Assembly (NCBI GenBank): GCA_002189035.1
Contig: NEEC01000015.1
Span: forward strand, 1,178,001-1,242,000
Direction: 5' to 3'
Length of the DNA: 64,000 nucleotides
Source: Utricularia gibba
Lineage: Eukaryota; Streptophyta; Magnoliopsida; Lamiales; Lentibulariaceae
In this document: positions 1 through 12,155 of the stretch, piece by piece
Layout of the letters: every line of letters begins with the position of its first letter
Numbering within the stretch: the stretch's first letter is position 1
Translations under genes and position numbers: made by a program
Notes under the pieces: generated by a model
The model's database searches: none
Told to the model about the DNA's origin: nothing
Seen by the model: only the letters and a program-made list of their open reading frames with translations

Positions 1-227
1 CGGCTGCGGCTGTGGCGGTTGAGGAATCGACATTGGCACTTGATCCAAAGCTGGCTTACCCCCCTAGTAGCGATCAAATACTCCTGGAACGCAACTTCCG
101 CCGCGTCGTTCCAGCAAACACCTTGCGTGCATGCCGTCGTTCCGGGATTGAAAAAGTTGACGTCCAACACCGGCGGCGAAGATGAAGAAGACGACGAGGA
201 TACCGAACCAGGGTTTGGGGCTTGCAT
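1..227 (-). CDS. possible 5' exon of an unidentified gene, cut by the window edge
   Basis: On the minus strand an ATG at 227 opens a frame that stays open to the window edge. It starts MQAPNPGSV, then a serine run and PPVLDVNFFNPG, then CTQGVCWNDAAEVAFQEYL. A GT in an AGG GGG GTAAGC context about 50 bases before the edge could be a splice donor, so the coding part may end there. The serine run is encoded by a short TCN/TCT-rich repeat. I do not recognise the family and no domain can be named from this fragment. An overlapping plus-strand frame (19-321) has no ATG at its start and looks like a shadow. Confidence is low because only one exon is visible. Confidence 0.3.
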   Translation of the reverse strand, partial: MQAPNPGSVSSSSSSSSPPVLDVNFFNPGTTACTQGVCWNDAAEVAFQEYLIATRGVSQLWIKCQCRFLNRHSRS

Positions 228-849
228 GATACCTACCACTCACCTTCTTCTACACACTCGACAATGGCGACAGTGGCCGCAGTCCCATTCCCAAGTCCCT
301 CCTGTTTTACCCGTCAGTTAGCCCCCCCAGTCGTGATTAGGTTACTTAATTAAGCTTAGATTAGAGTACTAATCCAGGCCGCTATTGGTCTTCCGGTTAA
401 TTAATTACATTCATCTTACCGGATCCTCATTTCTCTCCACGCCGATCCTCTTTTCCCTCCACAGTACCCTCCCCCGTTACAACGGAAACGTATTTTTTTA
501 ATCAATTTTTCAAAAAAATAAAATAAAATCCTTGCGTTGAACCGGATCGAACCGTCTGCGTGGAAGCAAGCCGGGTTTAGATATTGTAGAGAAGCGGGTT
601 CTTTAAACAGCTTGAAATCAGTGAACCGGTTCGGCGCTGCTCAAACTAGACGTAAAAGAGAGCAGCAGCTAATGATGGATTGCCGTATGACTGAGTAGCC
701 ATTGTTTGTTGGTGAAGTGTATGCCGATGGATGTTTGTTTCCAGGATATGTGAAAAAGAGATGTGCCTACAGGATGGAGCAGAGGGGCTCGTTTGGGCTT
801 CGAAATGCGACGAATCCAACTGCGAATTTCGGGACGATGGATGATCAGA
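228..849. other. spacer between the left-edge gene and the ERGIC3-like gene
   Basis: This stretch would be the promoter of the left-edge minus-strand gene and the 3' flank of the ERGIC3-like gene. No long ORF, repeat or clear regulatory site was seen, apart from an A/T-rich patch around 490-530. Confidence 0.5.
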
Positions 850-3426
850 TCAGCTGAACTTCCCCAGCTCCATCTTCTTTTTGATGGCTCTTTGGCCGTG
901 GTACACGAAGGAGTCGATTATTCCAGAGACAGTGAATACCCCTGAACATGGTAGGATCAGACGGGTTTAGATGGAAACTGGGAATGATACACCACACAAG
1001 GAGAAGAGGAGGTACCTCCAACAATGGCGCAGACGTTTGTGAGGAAGTGCAGGAATGATATGTGCGTTTCTGTGAAAGTCACCTGTCACCAAAGTAGAAT
1101 TGTCACTTGTTCACTGAGTTGCTACGGAAATCAGAAGGGAATACCTTAATGGGGGAAAGATCATAGAAGAAAAACACTCCTGGAATGGACAGAGGAAGGC
1201 CCAGCTCATATCCTTTAAAATGTTCAGTTACAGAGAACTGTAATGAATGTTATACTCTGGTGTTAGCTTGTTTTGGGGATAAACAGAGGATGATGTAAGT
1301 GGTGCCTCCAACAGACCTGATTCGATAGGATTTTGTGCCCATTGACATCTGTAAATACGGTTGGTACCACCTGAAATCCAAACACAACATTCAAGAATTT
1401 CACCAACCTCAATCAAATACATTCATGACAAAAAAAAAAAGGAAATGAAAAGCTAGCATAATATACTCCCATTAGTGAACTACACGGTGCAATGCAATGA
1501 AACATGGACATAAAAATACATTCAAAAGGCAATAAAGTAAATTTAGAACAAAGGGTATAATATAACTACACGCTGCTGTTAAAGGACTATTCTGGCTGGT
1601 TCAAACCTTGAGGAAGTACTGATACATGGCGTTTGCTGAATGTTGAGTCCATTCTGCACTGCAGGAAATAGAACATGAGTGCAAGCGAGGGAAAGAGCAG
1701 CATTTAATCACCAAAGGAAATGTGAACTGAAATTTTAAAAAATACCCATCGAGAGGATTCACCACACCAGGGAAATAGTCTCCAAATGCTAATCTGTTGA
1801 TCTTGTGACTAATCTGTGAGTTAAATAAGATGCTTTGTTGAGGCTAGCTTTAGAAAAAAGAAAATAGAGAAGGGTAGATTGTGCAATCTTACATTAAAAC
1901 TGTCCTTTTGAAATGCCACAAGGTCATGAACATGCACGCTTGAATGCTGAAAGCTCTTCCCAGGAGCAAAGTGAAAATTACCGCCTACCTTATTGACATC
2001 AATGAACCCATATAAATTACAACCTTCGCCTTCTTCATCTTTGATTCTTTGCAGAAATCCTTCCCGCTTGCACTGATTAAAAAAAAAAAAGAATAAGCAG
2101 ATAATGCACAGGAAGCATAGGATTTTTCGCACAAGAATATGCCACAGAACAGTACTATTCTTATATCATATGCTAGGTCATTTTTGTTTAAAACAACCAA
2201 CTTTCAAAAAAGCAATGAAATAGGCCCAACAAGAGAAATACCTGATCAATCAAATCTGGATTTGTTACTGCCCAGCCCTTCTTACGATATGCTTCTCGAA
2301 CTTCTTCACAATTATTACAGCATTCATGATCTGACTGAAGAAAAAGAAAATTGTGCTTTATGAAACAAGGCATATAAAGGTGTATCACGTGTATTGAAAG
2401 ATTGCTACTTGGAAACAAACTGAGTCAAGGTGTATTAAAGACATAATCAGTTTGTGCAAAATTGCCTCAAATGCAGAAAACCATAAACATGAAAAACCAC
2501 AACACTAAAAAGAAGAAATCTTGCATTAAATTCTGGAAGAGTAGACTACCGATTCTGCACCATAACATGAACCACAATACGTCTCATTGTGTTCAAGCCT
2601 TCCACCATGCTTCTGTAAAGGGCGCTCAATCTAAATTTAGAAGGGGAAGAAGAAAATGACTTGCCAGAAACTGGAAGGGCTTTACAGAATAAATGCAAGT
2701 GCATCTGAAAACTCAAAATGTCAAATATTAGAAATACAGATGTTTCTGGATCACCACTAGCGGTTCATTGTGTTCGGTAAGAAGGATCATTTATTGAATC
2801 ACCTTGTTAGAGGCAATAGTATCCGGCCTACTGTCTATTACATTTCCATGAGCATCAATCCTCTTCTTGATAATATCATGTCTCTGAAACAGGCCACACA
2901 ACAGCTAAAGAGAAATGGAATGAGAAAGATTTAAAAAACCTTAAAATGGAAGAGTGCTTACGACATCCAAATGCTGCTCTCCACTAATATCCATAGCATC
3001 AACACTGACTATAGAACACGCAAGAGCTGGGAAAGTTATATCGAACTGCATTTTAGGTAAGCATAAATAAACCATGTATCAGCCCCTCAAAGGTAAGAAC
3101 ATTAAAGATAAAATGGGAAGTAGATGATTTACGTTGATTCGAAGCCTTTCAGCCCTTGATGTATCTACTACCAGTTTCGTCTCTGTTAACGGATACAGGT
3201 ACATTCCTGCACATTAACAACAAATAAACATCCATTTTCACATAGAAATGAACAATAGATGCACCGTAAGCGTACAATACAAACCCAGTTCAGAAATGAA
3301 GAGTAAGAGCATAATGACCGATGAAACAAGCGTTATGACGCCTCCAGAGAGAGTTCTACTGTAGAAGTCCTCGTTGATCTTAGGGTACGCATCAAGACTA
3401 CGCAATTTCCCAATTACGCTCTCCAT
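850..3426 (-). CDS. ERGIC3/Erv46-type ER-Golgi vesicle cargo receptor
   Basis: A 13-exon gene encoding roughly 385 residues. Family knowledge: Erv46/ERGIC3 proteins cycle between ER and Golgi in COPII/COPI vesicles and help load cargo. Exon 1 (3426-3285) gives the N-terminal hallmark DAYPKINEDFYSRTLSGG followed by a transmembrane stretch (LVSSVIMLLLFISEL). Later exons give the luminal part: TKLVVDTSRAERLRIN, DAMDISGEQHLDV, HNETYCGSCYGAES, CCNNCEEVREAYRKKGW (a conserved Cys-rich patch), KREGFLQRIKDEEGEGCN, NFHFAPGKSFQ and DYFPGVVNPLDG. Then come VVPTVFTDVNGH, PGVFFFYDLSPIK, the second membrane segment FLTNVCAIVGGVFTVSGIID, and a short basic cytosolic tail ending KKKMELGKFS. All introns read as GT-AG and the frame is intact. 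The upstream in-frame extension was rejected because ESVIGKLRSLDAYPK is the usual start of the family. Confidence 0.93.
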
Positions 3427-4690
3427 CAAATAAAAAACCACCAAGAACGTACAAAAATAACGGAAGCACGGAAAAAAATCTCCAGAGCGGTGGCGTATTA
3501 GAAGACCCTCCGGCGAAGCGTTGTATACATTCTTTACGGGCCTCCGTAATTCACATATTCCGAAACCCAAAAAATAAAACAAAAAGACTATTCCTTATAG
3601 AACTTCGAAAGTAAGACGATGAACTCCGGGCGTTCAGCTCCGATCGGAAACTGAAATCTCGCCGTCGCGGCGACTCTTGCCTTGCTGGCCTTCTTTTTAT
3701 GGCAATTGACAAAAATGAAAAAATAAATAGTGTCTTGTATACTACACCAATTATCAAATAATTTATGCTTTTATTATCACTAGAAATTTATCGATAAATA
3801 AATTCTCAGAAATAATTTATTACAAAAATTGTGTGTATTAATAAATTGGGATAGATTTTATTACTACATTAATGAACTAGCTCATTTATATTTTTTTTTA
3901 TAGAAATTGAAAAAAAAAACATTTTCTCAAATTATGTTTTTGAAAAAGCACATAATAAGATTTTCGATAATATATTAATAAATCAATGATTTACATTATT
4001 TCAGATAAAAACATAAAACTTTTACCCCACATTTATTATTATATCTCAAATATTGAGTATTTACACTTCATTCATTATCTCATATTTTATGTAATATTTC
4101 AATATTTGATTCTCATAATTTTGCATTGTTTTTTTTAAAGAATACTTCATATAAAATTAAAAGTATCATTCCACTAAATAAGTTTCATTTCAATTCGTAA
4201 CTAATGTAAATTATTGTCATTAAATCTATAACTTTACATTCTTTCTCACTTAAAACATTCAATGTAGTTGTCAAATGCTCCTAGTTCTACCATTACAAAT
4301 GAAAACTTAAAAACATGAAAAAAAAAAATGTATAAGAAAACTTAGAATGATGATAGTATTAGATATTTTGACATGTTTAGTCGTTTTTCGGACTATGAAA
4401 CCTTAGAAATAAGGAATCATTACATATAATTTATTCGATCAAATCAATGTTTTAAAATTCGCATTTTTTTCCGAAATGAAACATTCTGGAAATTTCTTTT
4501 GTCCTTTTTTAGAGGTAAAGCGTTTTTATATTAATTCCCCGTAATGGCAAAGATTCTATTCAATGAACAGTTATTGGCAAAATCTCCTTCCATAGAATCT
4601 CCTATTCGATTACCTTAATGGCCACTGCCTCCATCCATCCCTCCGGCGCCTCTATATAAAGAAGCATCCCGGAGCATTTCTAACGCTATA
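3427..4690. other. AT-rich intergenic region and PMEI promoter
   Basis: Positions 3427 to about 3700 hold the leader of the ERGIC3-like gene. From 3750 to 4540 the sequence is strongly A/T rich with no ORF and no clear repeat. The last 80 bases are the PMEI core promoter. Confidence 0.6.
4652..4660 (+). promoter_or_regulatory. TATA box of the PMEI gene
   Basis: CTATATAAA lies 51 bases upstream of the PMEI start codon at 4711, a spacing that would give a short leader. A pyrimidine-rich CTCC block precedes it. Confidence 0.7.
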
Positions 4691-4710
4691 CAGCAGCAGC
4701 AGCAGCAGCA
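4691..4710 (+). repeat. (CAG)6 trinucleotide tract abutting the PMEI start codon
   Basis: Six CAG units followed by CA run directly into the ATG at 4711, so the repeat forms the last 20 bases of the 5' leader. Confidence 0.9.
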
Positions 4711-5223
4711 ATGGCGTCCCCCTGCTCCCTGTTCCTCTTCCTGGTCCTCACGTCGGCCTTCGCCGTCGCCACCCACGCCGACTTGATCGCGAACATCTGC
4801 GGGAAAACCAGCAACCCCGACTTCTGCAACAGCGTGATCAGATCGGACCCGCGCTCCAAAGGCGCTAACCTAGCCACCATCGGAAGGATCGCGGTCGACA
4901 AGGCGATAATAGCGTGTAAGCAGATCATCTTCGTGGCCAAATCGGTACGGAACAAGAAGAACAAGATGATGGTGTCCGACTGCCTGGAAGTGAGCTGGTC
5001 GGCGATAGAGAGCGTGAAGGAGTACAAGATCTCACTGCCGCCTCGTACCAAGATCGACGTTTCGAATCTGCAGACGAAGGCCTCCGCGCTGATGACCGAT
5101 ATGGATACCTGCGACCAAGGCTTCGAAGATGCGGACGTCGTGGAGCCGCAGAAGTTGAAGGAAGCGACCAGCCAGGCGACTGCCGTCGGCCAAATCTTGC
5201 TGATTGTGGCTAATAGCTTTTGA
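4711..5223 (+). CDS. plant invertase/pectin methylesterase inhibitor (PMEI) domain protein
   Basis: A single-exon secreted protein of 170 residues. Residues 1-23 form a signal peptide (hydrophobic LFLFLVLTSAFAVA, cleavage likely after HA). Cysteines at 30 and 39 (NICGKTSNPDFC) form the hallmark N-terminal hairpin disulfide. C69 (ACKQI) and C91 (SDCLEV) lie in the helical bundle and C134 (DTCDQGFED) matches the conserved DxCxxxFED block. Family knowledge: these proteins form 1:1 complexes with either cell-wall pectin methylesterases or invertases, and sequence alone does not say which. Length and domain order are normal. A good TATA box lies upstream, and the A-rich stretch near 5310 (CAATAAAAA) is a candidate poly(A) signal. 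Confidence 0.93.
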   Translation: MASPCSLFLFLVLTSAFAVATHADLIANICGKTSNPDFCNSVIRSDPRSKGANLATIGRIAVDKAIIACKQIIFVAKSVRNKKNKMMVSDCLEVSWSAIESVKEYKISLPPRTKIDVSNLQTKASALMTDMDTCDQGFEDADVVEPQKLKEATSQATAVGQILLIVANSF

Positions 5224-6605
5224 CCGCCGGCCGCCGGGAGAGATGAGGAGCCTTGGCGTTGGTTGGCCTGTTGCTATTTATTCAGACTTACCATATGCCG
5301 GAGACGCAAGCAATAAAAAAAAGGAAAATGATTTCAAAAAATAATTATTATATTTAAATTTAGGGGATATTATTTTACTTTACTAATATAGGGCATATTT
5401 ACACGCACGTTTAGAAATCATATTTGGTATAAGAAAAATGAATATTAAATATATTTGAAATAAATATGAAAGATTGGATACATTTAATATAAATAACGAA
5501 AACTTTACGTATATTTGTTGTAAAATATCCTTAATTATAAAGAAATTGTACCACACAAACTTTAAAATTAATGTTTATTATGAACAGAAACTTTTTTTGA
5601 ATAAAAACAAAAAACATTAACAACAGCCTTATAAAGTTTATAGCTATATTATTTGGACTTTGACTTTCGAATGAATATTAAAGGTAATAAAATTAAATTA
5701 AATTAATATTCATTATAAAAAAATGATTTTCAGAGAAATAACTAAATGAATGAGTTAGGTAATAAAAAATTTAAAGATTCATTTGAAAATTGAAATTTCA
5801 AAGCATCTACAATTTCCTCGTTCGAGCTCCACCCCCGTCATCGACGGCGCGGCCGGTCTGGGGGCAGGGAGGGCTGAGCGGAAGGTTACCGCGGCTGGGC
5901 TGGGCTTGTACCTTCTGTTGTGCTAGTCTGTATTGGGCTGGACAGGCGTTGAGGCCTGTGTGGTCTAATTCATACTTTCATATTCTTTTATATGATATTA
6001 TTTATTTCGATTATCAAATTATCATAATTTTGTGTTATTTACTTTCCAGAAAAGATTTAGGATATTATTCGCTTTGGATATCAAATCAATATGATTTTAC
6101 ATTTTTTAGTTTTGGGAAAAAAACCTAAAAAAAGATATAATTACCTTAAACAAATTCCACATTCATTACGAATTAAATAGAGGTACAGTTAAGTTATCAT
6201 CTTTAATCTTACAAATATTTTATTTCAGTAGGGGAAAAGTGAAAGTTGATTGCTCTAAACGAACCCGTGGATGATTATAGTTGATTTGCTTGTTTTCACA
6301 TTTGGACTGTGGGTTGTTTTGCATTTGCGGTAGACCCTTTCTTTCCCCTTTTGAGTTAGTGTAAGCTGGTTGTTCACGGAGCGAATTCGTCACATTTCAG
6401 TATGAATACAAGTTCGAGTTCGTGACCAGGGAAAAACGTATCGTCAAAGTCAACTGAGAAATTGCACAGCAACTTCCTACGGAGTTTGTTCTTCTCCATA
6501 TAAAGTGAACCGGATCCTCATTCTTACAGTAGCTGTAATACTTGTATTGAAAGGTCATTCCTTTTCACCCAACGCCTTCTTGATCAAGCCTGTTTGCCGG
6601 CCATA
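5224..6605. other. AT-rich intergenic region with a diverged dispersed repeat
   Basis: Positions 5340-5790 are very A/T rich and carry no gene. A GC-richer island at 5820-5960 has no convincing ORF. Positions 5975-6060 resemble sequences at 14580-14625 and, inverted, 41020-41090 (shared core TATATGATATTAT). A TATA-like TATAAA lies at 6499-6504, before the small ORF at 6606. Confidence 0.5.
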
Positions 6606-7043
6606 ATGAGCAGAAACGAGCTTCAGTGGATTAGAAGAGTCTCTCAGCACACCCATCTCGAATTGGATTTACAGCAGAGCGGTCGCCACCGTCGTCTCTT
6701 GAATGATCTCCCGTTTCCGCCATGTCCACCGGAGCACAAAACAGACCTGCAACTCCCACTCCCGCCATGCATCTTCCCTCCACCATCCATAAAGCTCGTG
6801 AAGATCAGGAACGATCCCTTCTATATTGCCTACAGAAATGTCATCAGGGACACTGACAATGGTGATCGTTCTGGTTCGAGTAGGAGAGCTCCAGCTCCTT
6901 GGTTGACGAAGATCATAACCAGTTTTCAGGTGAAACCCATGTCCAGCTCCAGGATGAAGAGCAGTATGGTTAAACCAGCACAGATCTCCCGGCCAAAGCC
7001 ACCCCCAGGCTTAACAGGCCTTCTGAGAAGAGAATACATGTAA
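6606..7043 (+). CDS. small hypothetical protein, proline-rich (145 aa)
   Basis: The ATG at 6606 opens a 145-codon frame beginning MSRNELQWIRRVSQHTHLEL. It has a proline-rich middle (DLPFPPCPPEHK, LPLPPCIFPPPS), a basic Ser-rich stretch (MSSSRMKSSMVKP) and the end PPPGLTGLLRREYM. No signal peptide, membrane segment or known domain is visible. A TATAAA sits about 107 bases upstream. The base composition is GC-richer than the flanks, which supports coding. I do not recognise the family. It may be a lineage-specific protein or one exon of a larger model. Confidence 0.4.
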   Translation: MSRNELQWIRRVSQHTHLELDLQQSGRHRRLLNDLPFPPCPPEHKTDLQLPLPPCIFPPPSIKLVKIRNDPFYIAYRNVIRDTDNGDRSGSSRRAPAPWLTKIITSFQVKPMSSSRMKSSMVKPAQISRPKPPPGLTGLLRREYM

Positions 7044-8181
7044 CGAACGAATAAATGACATTAGCAAACCCCCAAGAACTTCTTGGGAAGATAGGTTTTT
7101 TTACACTTGTTTTTAGAATTATGTTTGTTTGATAAACATAATTCTAAAAATCATTTGAACAATTTTTGTATAATATATCTTACTATATTTATAAAAAACT
7201 TTTTTTGATACAAAAAATGGACATCTTAATCTTGTATGAGTTTTTTTTTATTAAATGAGATAACATAAAATCATAAAAAATCATTTGAACAATTTTTGTA
7301 TAATATATCTTACTATATTTATAAAAAACTTTTTTTGATACAAAAAATGGACATCTTAATCTTGTATGAGTTTTTTTTTATTAAATGAGATAACATAAAA
7401 TCATAAAAATTGAATGATCAAAATAGATAAAATTATACAAAATTATGGTTATTGCAATTTTAAGTATATATTTATTTATTTAAATGTATTATTTGTGCAC
7501 AAATATTATATCAATGTTATTAAAAATCTCAATAATTAAATTTTTTTTATCCTCTAAATCAAAATGATTTAGAAATTTGATTATCTTGTTTAATATATAA
7601 AACGAAATTTATAAATGAATTCTAAAATCAGGTTTCAAAATAGGGGCCCCCCGCTCCACAACCATGCCGCACCTTGTCAACAGTCACGGGTTTCAGTGCA
7701 ATATAATAATAAAGCGAGGTGCAAATTGATATTTTTAAAAAGAAAGTCCATTAAAATGTTTGATTACTTTTAAATTAAAAATTACGGCATTGAGTATCTA
7801 TCTGTCACGCCCACGACTCGAATAGACGGGCAGGAACACAAGTCCCCCACAGATTATTTTATTAAGAAATAAATAAATAAATAATATATATACACACGTG
7901 TAAAAGAACTTTATTTATTATATTTCCATAATCATTTGTTTAAATAAAATTTTCTGACACTGGCACTAAAATATATCCAGTTCTCCATGCAAGGAATGCA
8001 GTCACAGAGTTGAAAAGAATGCAATGGTGAAGGCAAGAATGAATGTCTGTAGTATCTATCTACAAGAACGAATTTGGGGGGTATGCGGCTACTGGTATCT
8101 AGCATGGTGTGTGAGTAAGTTCTGTGGCCAGTTTCAAGCAACAAGGACACAGGCGGCTGGTTCTCTGGTGCTGGATTGTCG
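7044..8181. other. AT-rich spacer containing a tandem duplication
   Basis: Apart from the 130-bp duplication listed separately, this is A/T-rich DNA with no ORF of note. Positions 7930-8181 are the 3' flank of the O-fucosyltransferase-family gene. A plus-strand frame there (8024-8263) is a shadow of the minus-strand exon. Confidence 0.5.
7146..7405. repeat. perfect two-copy 130-bp tandem duplication
   Basis: The block at 7146-7275 is repeated without a mismatch at 7276-7405. Both copies contain TCATTTGAACAATTTTTG and end in ATAACATAAAATCAT. Identity in an A/T-rich neutral spacer implies a recent event or an assembly duplication. Confidence 0.92.
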
Positions 8182-11002
8182 TCATGAGATGGCCTTGGAG
8201 TTAGAGGAATTGGTGGGGTGTTCTGATTTCCTGCACATGCAATCGGGCATTGGGTGCATGTAAAGAGACCCATTCTGCTTCCTCAGCTCGCTCCCCTTGA
8301 TGTCGTTGTGCCGCAGCATCTCCTGCAGCTGCTTCTTCATCTCTGCCCATCTGAGAGGCGGGACAAGGACAGGAGTGAGCTCCATTGAGTTTTGTTTTGC
8401 AGGGGAATGCATGATTTGATTACCTTATGTTCGTCTTGTCGAACAGCTGGACGACCTTCCTCTTGTCGGGTTTAATGGTTCTGGCATGGCCGTCGTAGAG
8501 GTAGCGTCTGTGGCCTACCAGGAAATGTGGGAAGTTGCCGCCCTGTGTTGTCACGAAGACTTCGCTCTGGAGGCAGACTGTGTAGTCCAAGGCGGCGAGT
8601 CTGGAGGAATGGCCCTGAAGCAAGCAAATTGACCAGAGACAGTTAAGTGTTATGGCATCATGCTTGCACAGTGCTGATCTGATCTCCTACCATGAATGGT
8701 TCGAGTTCTTCTGAGGAGGCGAGTGTTTCCTTCGTCTCCAGCAATGGAAACATCTGCTTCAGAGGAGCCATATGCTTCTCCACCTTGTAGATTTTGCCGG
8801 CTGCGACGAACAAGGCGGTCGTGTTGTCGAATCCCATGCCTCTAAGTATCATCCCCACCTGCATAACAACAGCAGCAGAGTTTGATGCAGATCTTCCTTC
8901 AACCATTTCTGTATCAACTGCTGTACCTCCAATGGAGTTAGAGGACACTTTCCATCCACACGATTTGCTCCTGGCCTTATAACTCGTCCCTTCTTGTGAA
9001 ACTTCCCTCTCCAGCTTCGTTCCCGAACGATATCCATTTCGATCTTCTCTTCTTCTCCCCCATCATAGATGCAGCATGAGAACGCAACCATGTCCTGAAT
9101 GTGGAAAGCCAAGCATGAACAACGAACTCAAGCAGTTATCTGCAATGTACATGTATATACCTCTTCAAATCGGAGGTGTACTGACACATATCGTCCTCCG
9201 GTTTTCGAGCTCTTCTTTACCATTCGATCTACCATCTTAGCACTTAGCATCCTTATGGGATCTGAGAACCGAAGTGCTTCGAAATTGCACAGGCATCGAA
9301 GCCCCTGGATGTTTGGAGGAACATCCTGAGCCAGTCTGTTGGAGAAAGGTGCAATCCGGACAGCCCTGCAACAGTATTGCACACAGATTGGTTAAAGAAA
9401 CAGCATCTTCTGACGAGAGAGATGTGCAAAATGGGATGCTCACTTCAGCTCCAAGAGCTTCGGCAGAACCCTTTTAAGGTAGTATGTAGGACTCGACCAG
9501 CCTTTCACTCGCAAGTTCACAATGCTGCTGATGTTGTTATCGAAACGCTGGAGTACATCTTCTGGTAGCTCCCTTATCACAGTAACATGATTTCTTAGAG
9601 CATAAATGAAGAACTCCTCATCAAAGATATCCCCAAACTTGCTGTGAAGATGGACAATAAAAAAAAATCAGCACAAAGTTTCAACAGCAAAGCTAGTAAT
9701 CACAAAGCGTATTCGCCTTACCTCGAGTCTCGCCAAACACTGTTTAAGTGAAATATGGGAATAACGAGGGTTGCATTCAGCAAACCCGCCACTGCCACTG
9801 CATCACATATCTGTGATAGGTAGAAAAATGTAACACATGAACACTACAGCACAGATGTTTCTTCTTTTTTATGTACTGTAATTCATATGCTTTCAGATTT
9901 GTGTTAGTGCTACTTGCAAAGCTTCTGCAATAAATGGTAAATGAAAACTCAGAGATGGAATACCGATAATCTTTGCTGATTCAGTCCCCCATTTGCCTCG
10001 ATTATAAGGTAGCCATTGGATGTAGGAACTTCCAGCGAGCCTTCATCCACTCAACAGAAATACAGGATCAGAAATAGATCAACAATGACACCATAAGCAT
10101 TCAAGTGAAGTGGCTGGTTCACTCTCTCATGTTCTCTTTTTTTAATGGATAAGTCACAACTACGACATCACTGTTTTCCAGATTAATAAGAGCTAAGAAA
10201 TCTGAATAACATGGGAAAAAGGTAGTCTTTTAGTTCACCTGACGTAGGGAGGCTCTGTTCGATACATGGTTTCCATCCTCGATGAAACTTTGGGCTCCAG
10301 ACATTACTTACCTTCAGAACAAAGCATTACAAAGTATTACAGAAAGAACACATAATTCAATTAGTTTCTTTCATGAAATCATGTTTTATGAAGTCATGGA
10401 TAGCAATACAGTCTACCATTAGTTTCACATGCACATATTGTAAGAGCTCAGGAAAATGGAAGACAGAAATTTGGCTTGCTATATGTGAAATCTCCAAAAG
10501 AAAATCACAGATACTTCACAATGTAATTCATGATTGATTGCAATGTCACAACTACTGGGAATTTCAAGTAGAGCAGTTAACTAATCACCATGTTTGAGGT
10601 TCTATTGGCTTCAGCTTCCATAGAAGGCCATAACTTTTCAAAAACCAATGGACTTCTGTACACAGTTCCCGGACCGACGGCATCGGCAGCCTTATTGCCA
10701 TGACTATTCACAGACTCAAAACCAATTACGCCCATATACATAAGCATAGCACAAACATAGAACAGTGGAGCAAACAAAAGCACCCTTCTCCTTCTGTACA
10801 ACGCTGAAATGAAAAAACAACCGAAACTAGCCATTGCATTTCTCAACTCTCCTCTCCCACCAACACCGCCGCGGAAATTGCCAAATCCATCGCCTTTCCT
10901 GAAAATTCCCGTGGCTTTGCCACGGCCACCGCTACCGCGGTGGCGCGGTGATGGTGGGGAGCAAGAACTCATCCCGTTGCTCAAGCGACTAAGCCCATGC
11001 AT
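8182..11002 (-). CDS. O-fucosyltransferase-family (GT106) glycosyltransferase
   Basis: Ten exons join in frame to about 583 residues. Exon 1 (11002-10589) encodes a cytosolic Gly/Arg-rich N-terminus and one signal anchor ([20 protein letters not shown]), the usual type II Golgi layout. Downstream are family motifs: [14 protein letters not shown] (donor-binding GGxxxQR block), [101 protein letters not shown] and [21 protein letters not shown]. Known relatives include putative protein O-fucosyltransferases and the RG-I rhamnosyltransferases; the acceptor here cannot be told from sequence. The exon 1/exon 2 join (NM|VSNVW) is the least certain. The leader region at 11860-11919 holds a short direct repeat. 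Confidence 0.9.
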
Positions 11003-12155
11003 AATTTACAAGATTCAACTCCAACTTCGCCAAAAAATTGAGTTCTTTTCTCGATTCTAGTGTCGGTGAAGTGACATAGAGCAAGGGCTCGGAACTTCAA
11101 GATCTTCAGCGGCAAAACAAGGTATAAAAGTAAGCTTTTGGATGTGGGTTTTGCTTCTTTACTCCAGCAACAGAAGGGCAGCAAGTAAAAATGCAGTGGT
11201 GGTGTTACTCCTCCAGCCTTCAGGACACTAGGGCCCTAGCTCCGTGGGCGTAGCTTTGAAATGGATGGTGGCGATGGCGAGAAACAAGGGAACATGACGT
11301 AGCATTTATGAGGGTGGGATTCATGAAGGTGGAAGTTAAAAAGTTGTTGGAATCAAAAGCGTGGTGGATAGCTAGATGAAACCAGAGGCACAGTAGCAGA
11401 ATAATGCCAGTAACTATCCTTCAATCACTTCAGATCTAATGCAATAATGCATTGAAATTGTCGCGCAATTCATCCCCTAATTAACTGCGCTTGAAGAGTT
11501 TCCAATACGCCCCAAATTCCAATATTACTTCTCCTTATTCCTTCTTTCGCAAAAGGTGAAAAAGGAAGAGAGAATCTGGACCGCACAGAGATGACACTGG
11601 ATGTTGAATGTTGATGTCAACAACTGCAACTCCGCGCCAAAACCCCCAAAACCTTTAACTTTTTGCCTGCAATGAGTAAAGCGTAATGAGGTCGAGTTCC
11701 ACAGAGGGCTAAAAGAAGAACGGGGGCGAGGAGTAAAGGATTGGGTCTTTCCGCTGTTTTCGATTCCCTGGGGTGTTGGGTTTCTATCAGAGATCAGTTA
11801 TTCGTCGTTTCGATTGACTATTTATACTGTGATTTGAAATAGGTCTTTTTTCCAGGTTCTTCGTGATCTAAATCTGTATCTTTCGATACTGAAAAGTTTT
11901 TTCGTGATCTAAATCTGTACCCAGTCACGCCGTTAAGATCGATTTGATTTGAGAAGTAATTATTTGGGCATTGACGACAATACTCAGGTGAGTCAAGAAT
12001 TCGTATCCCAATAAAATAGATGTATATCTTGTTTCCTAGGTGCTAAAGACTCTTTTGTACAGTGAAATCAGTGATCCCAGGGCAGCCTAGTATAATAGTC
12101 ATGCCTTGTTACCAATCTAATCATATTTTTCCACCTTTCTTCATTTCTTTCAAGC
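11003..12155. other. leader/promoter of the O-fucosyltransferase-family gene and 3' flank of the bZIP gene
   Basis: No ORF is supported here. The 19-bp sequence TTCGTGATCTAAATCTGTA occurs twice in direct orientation, at 11860-11878 and 11901-11919. Confidence 0.5.
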
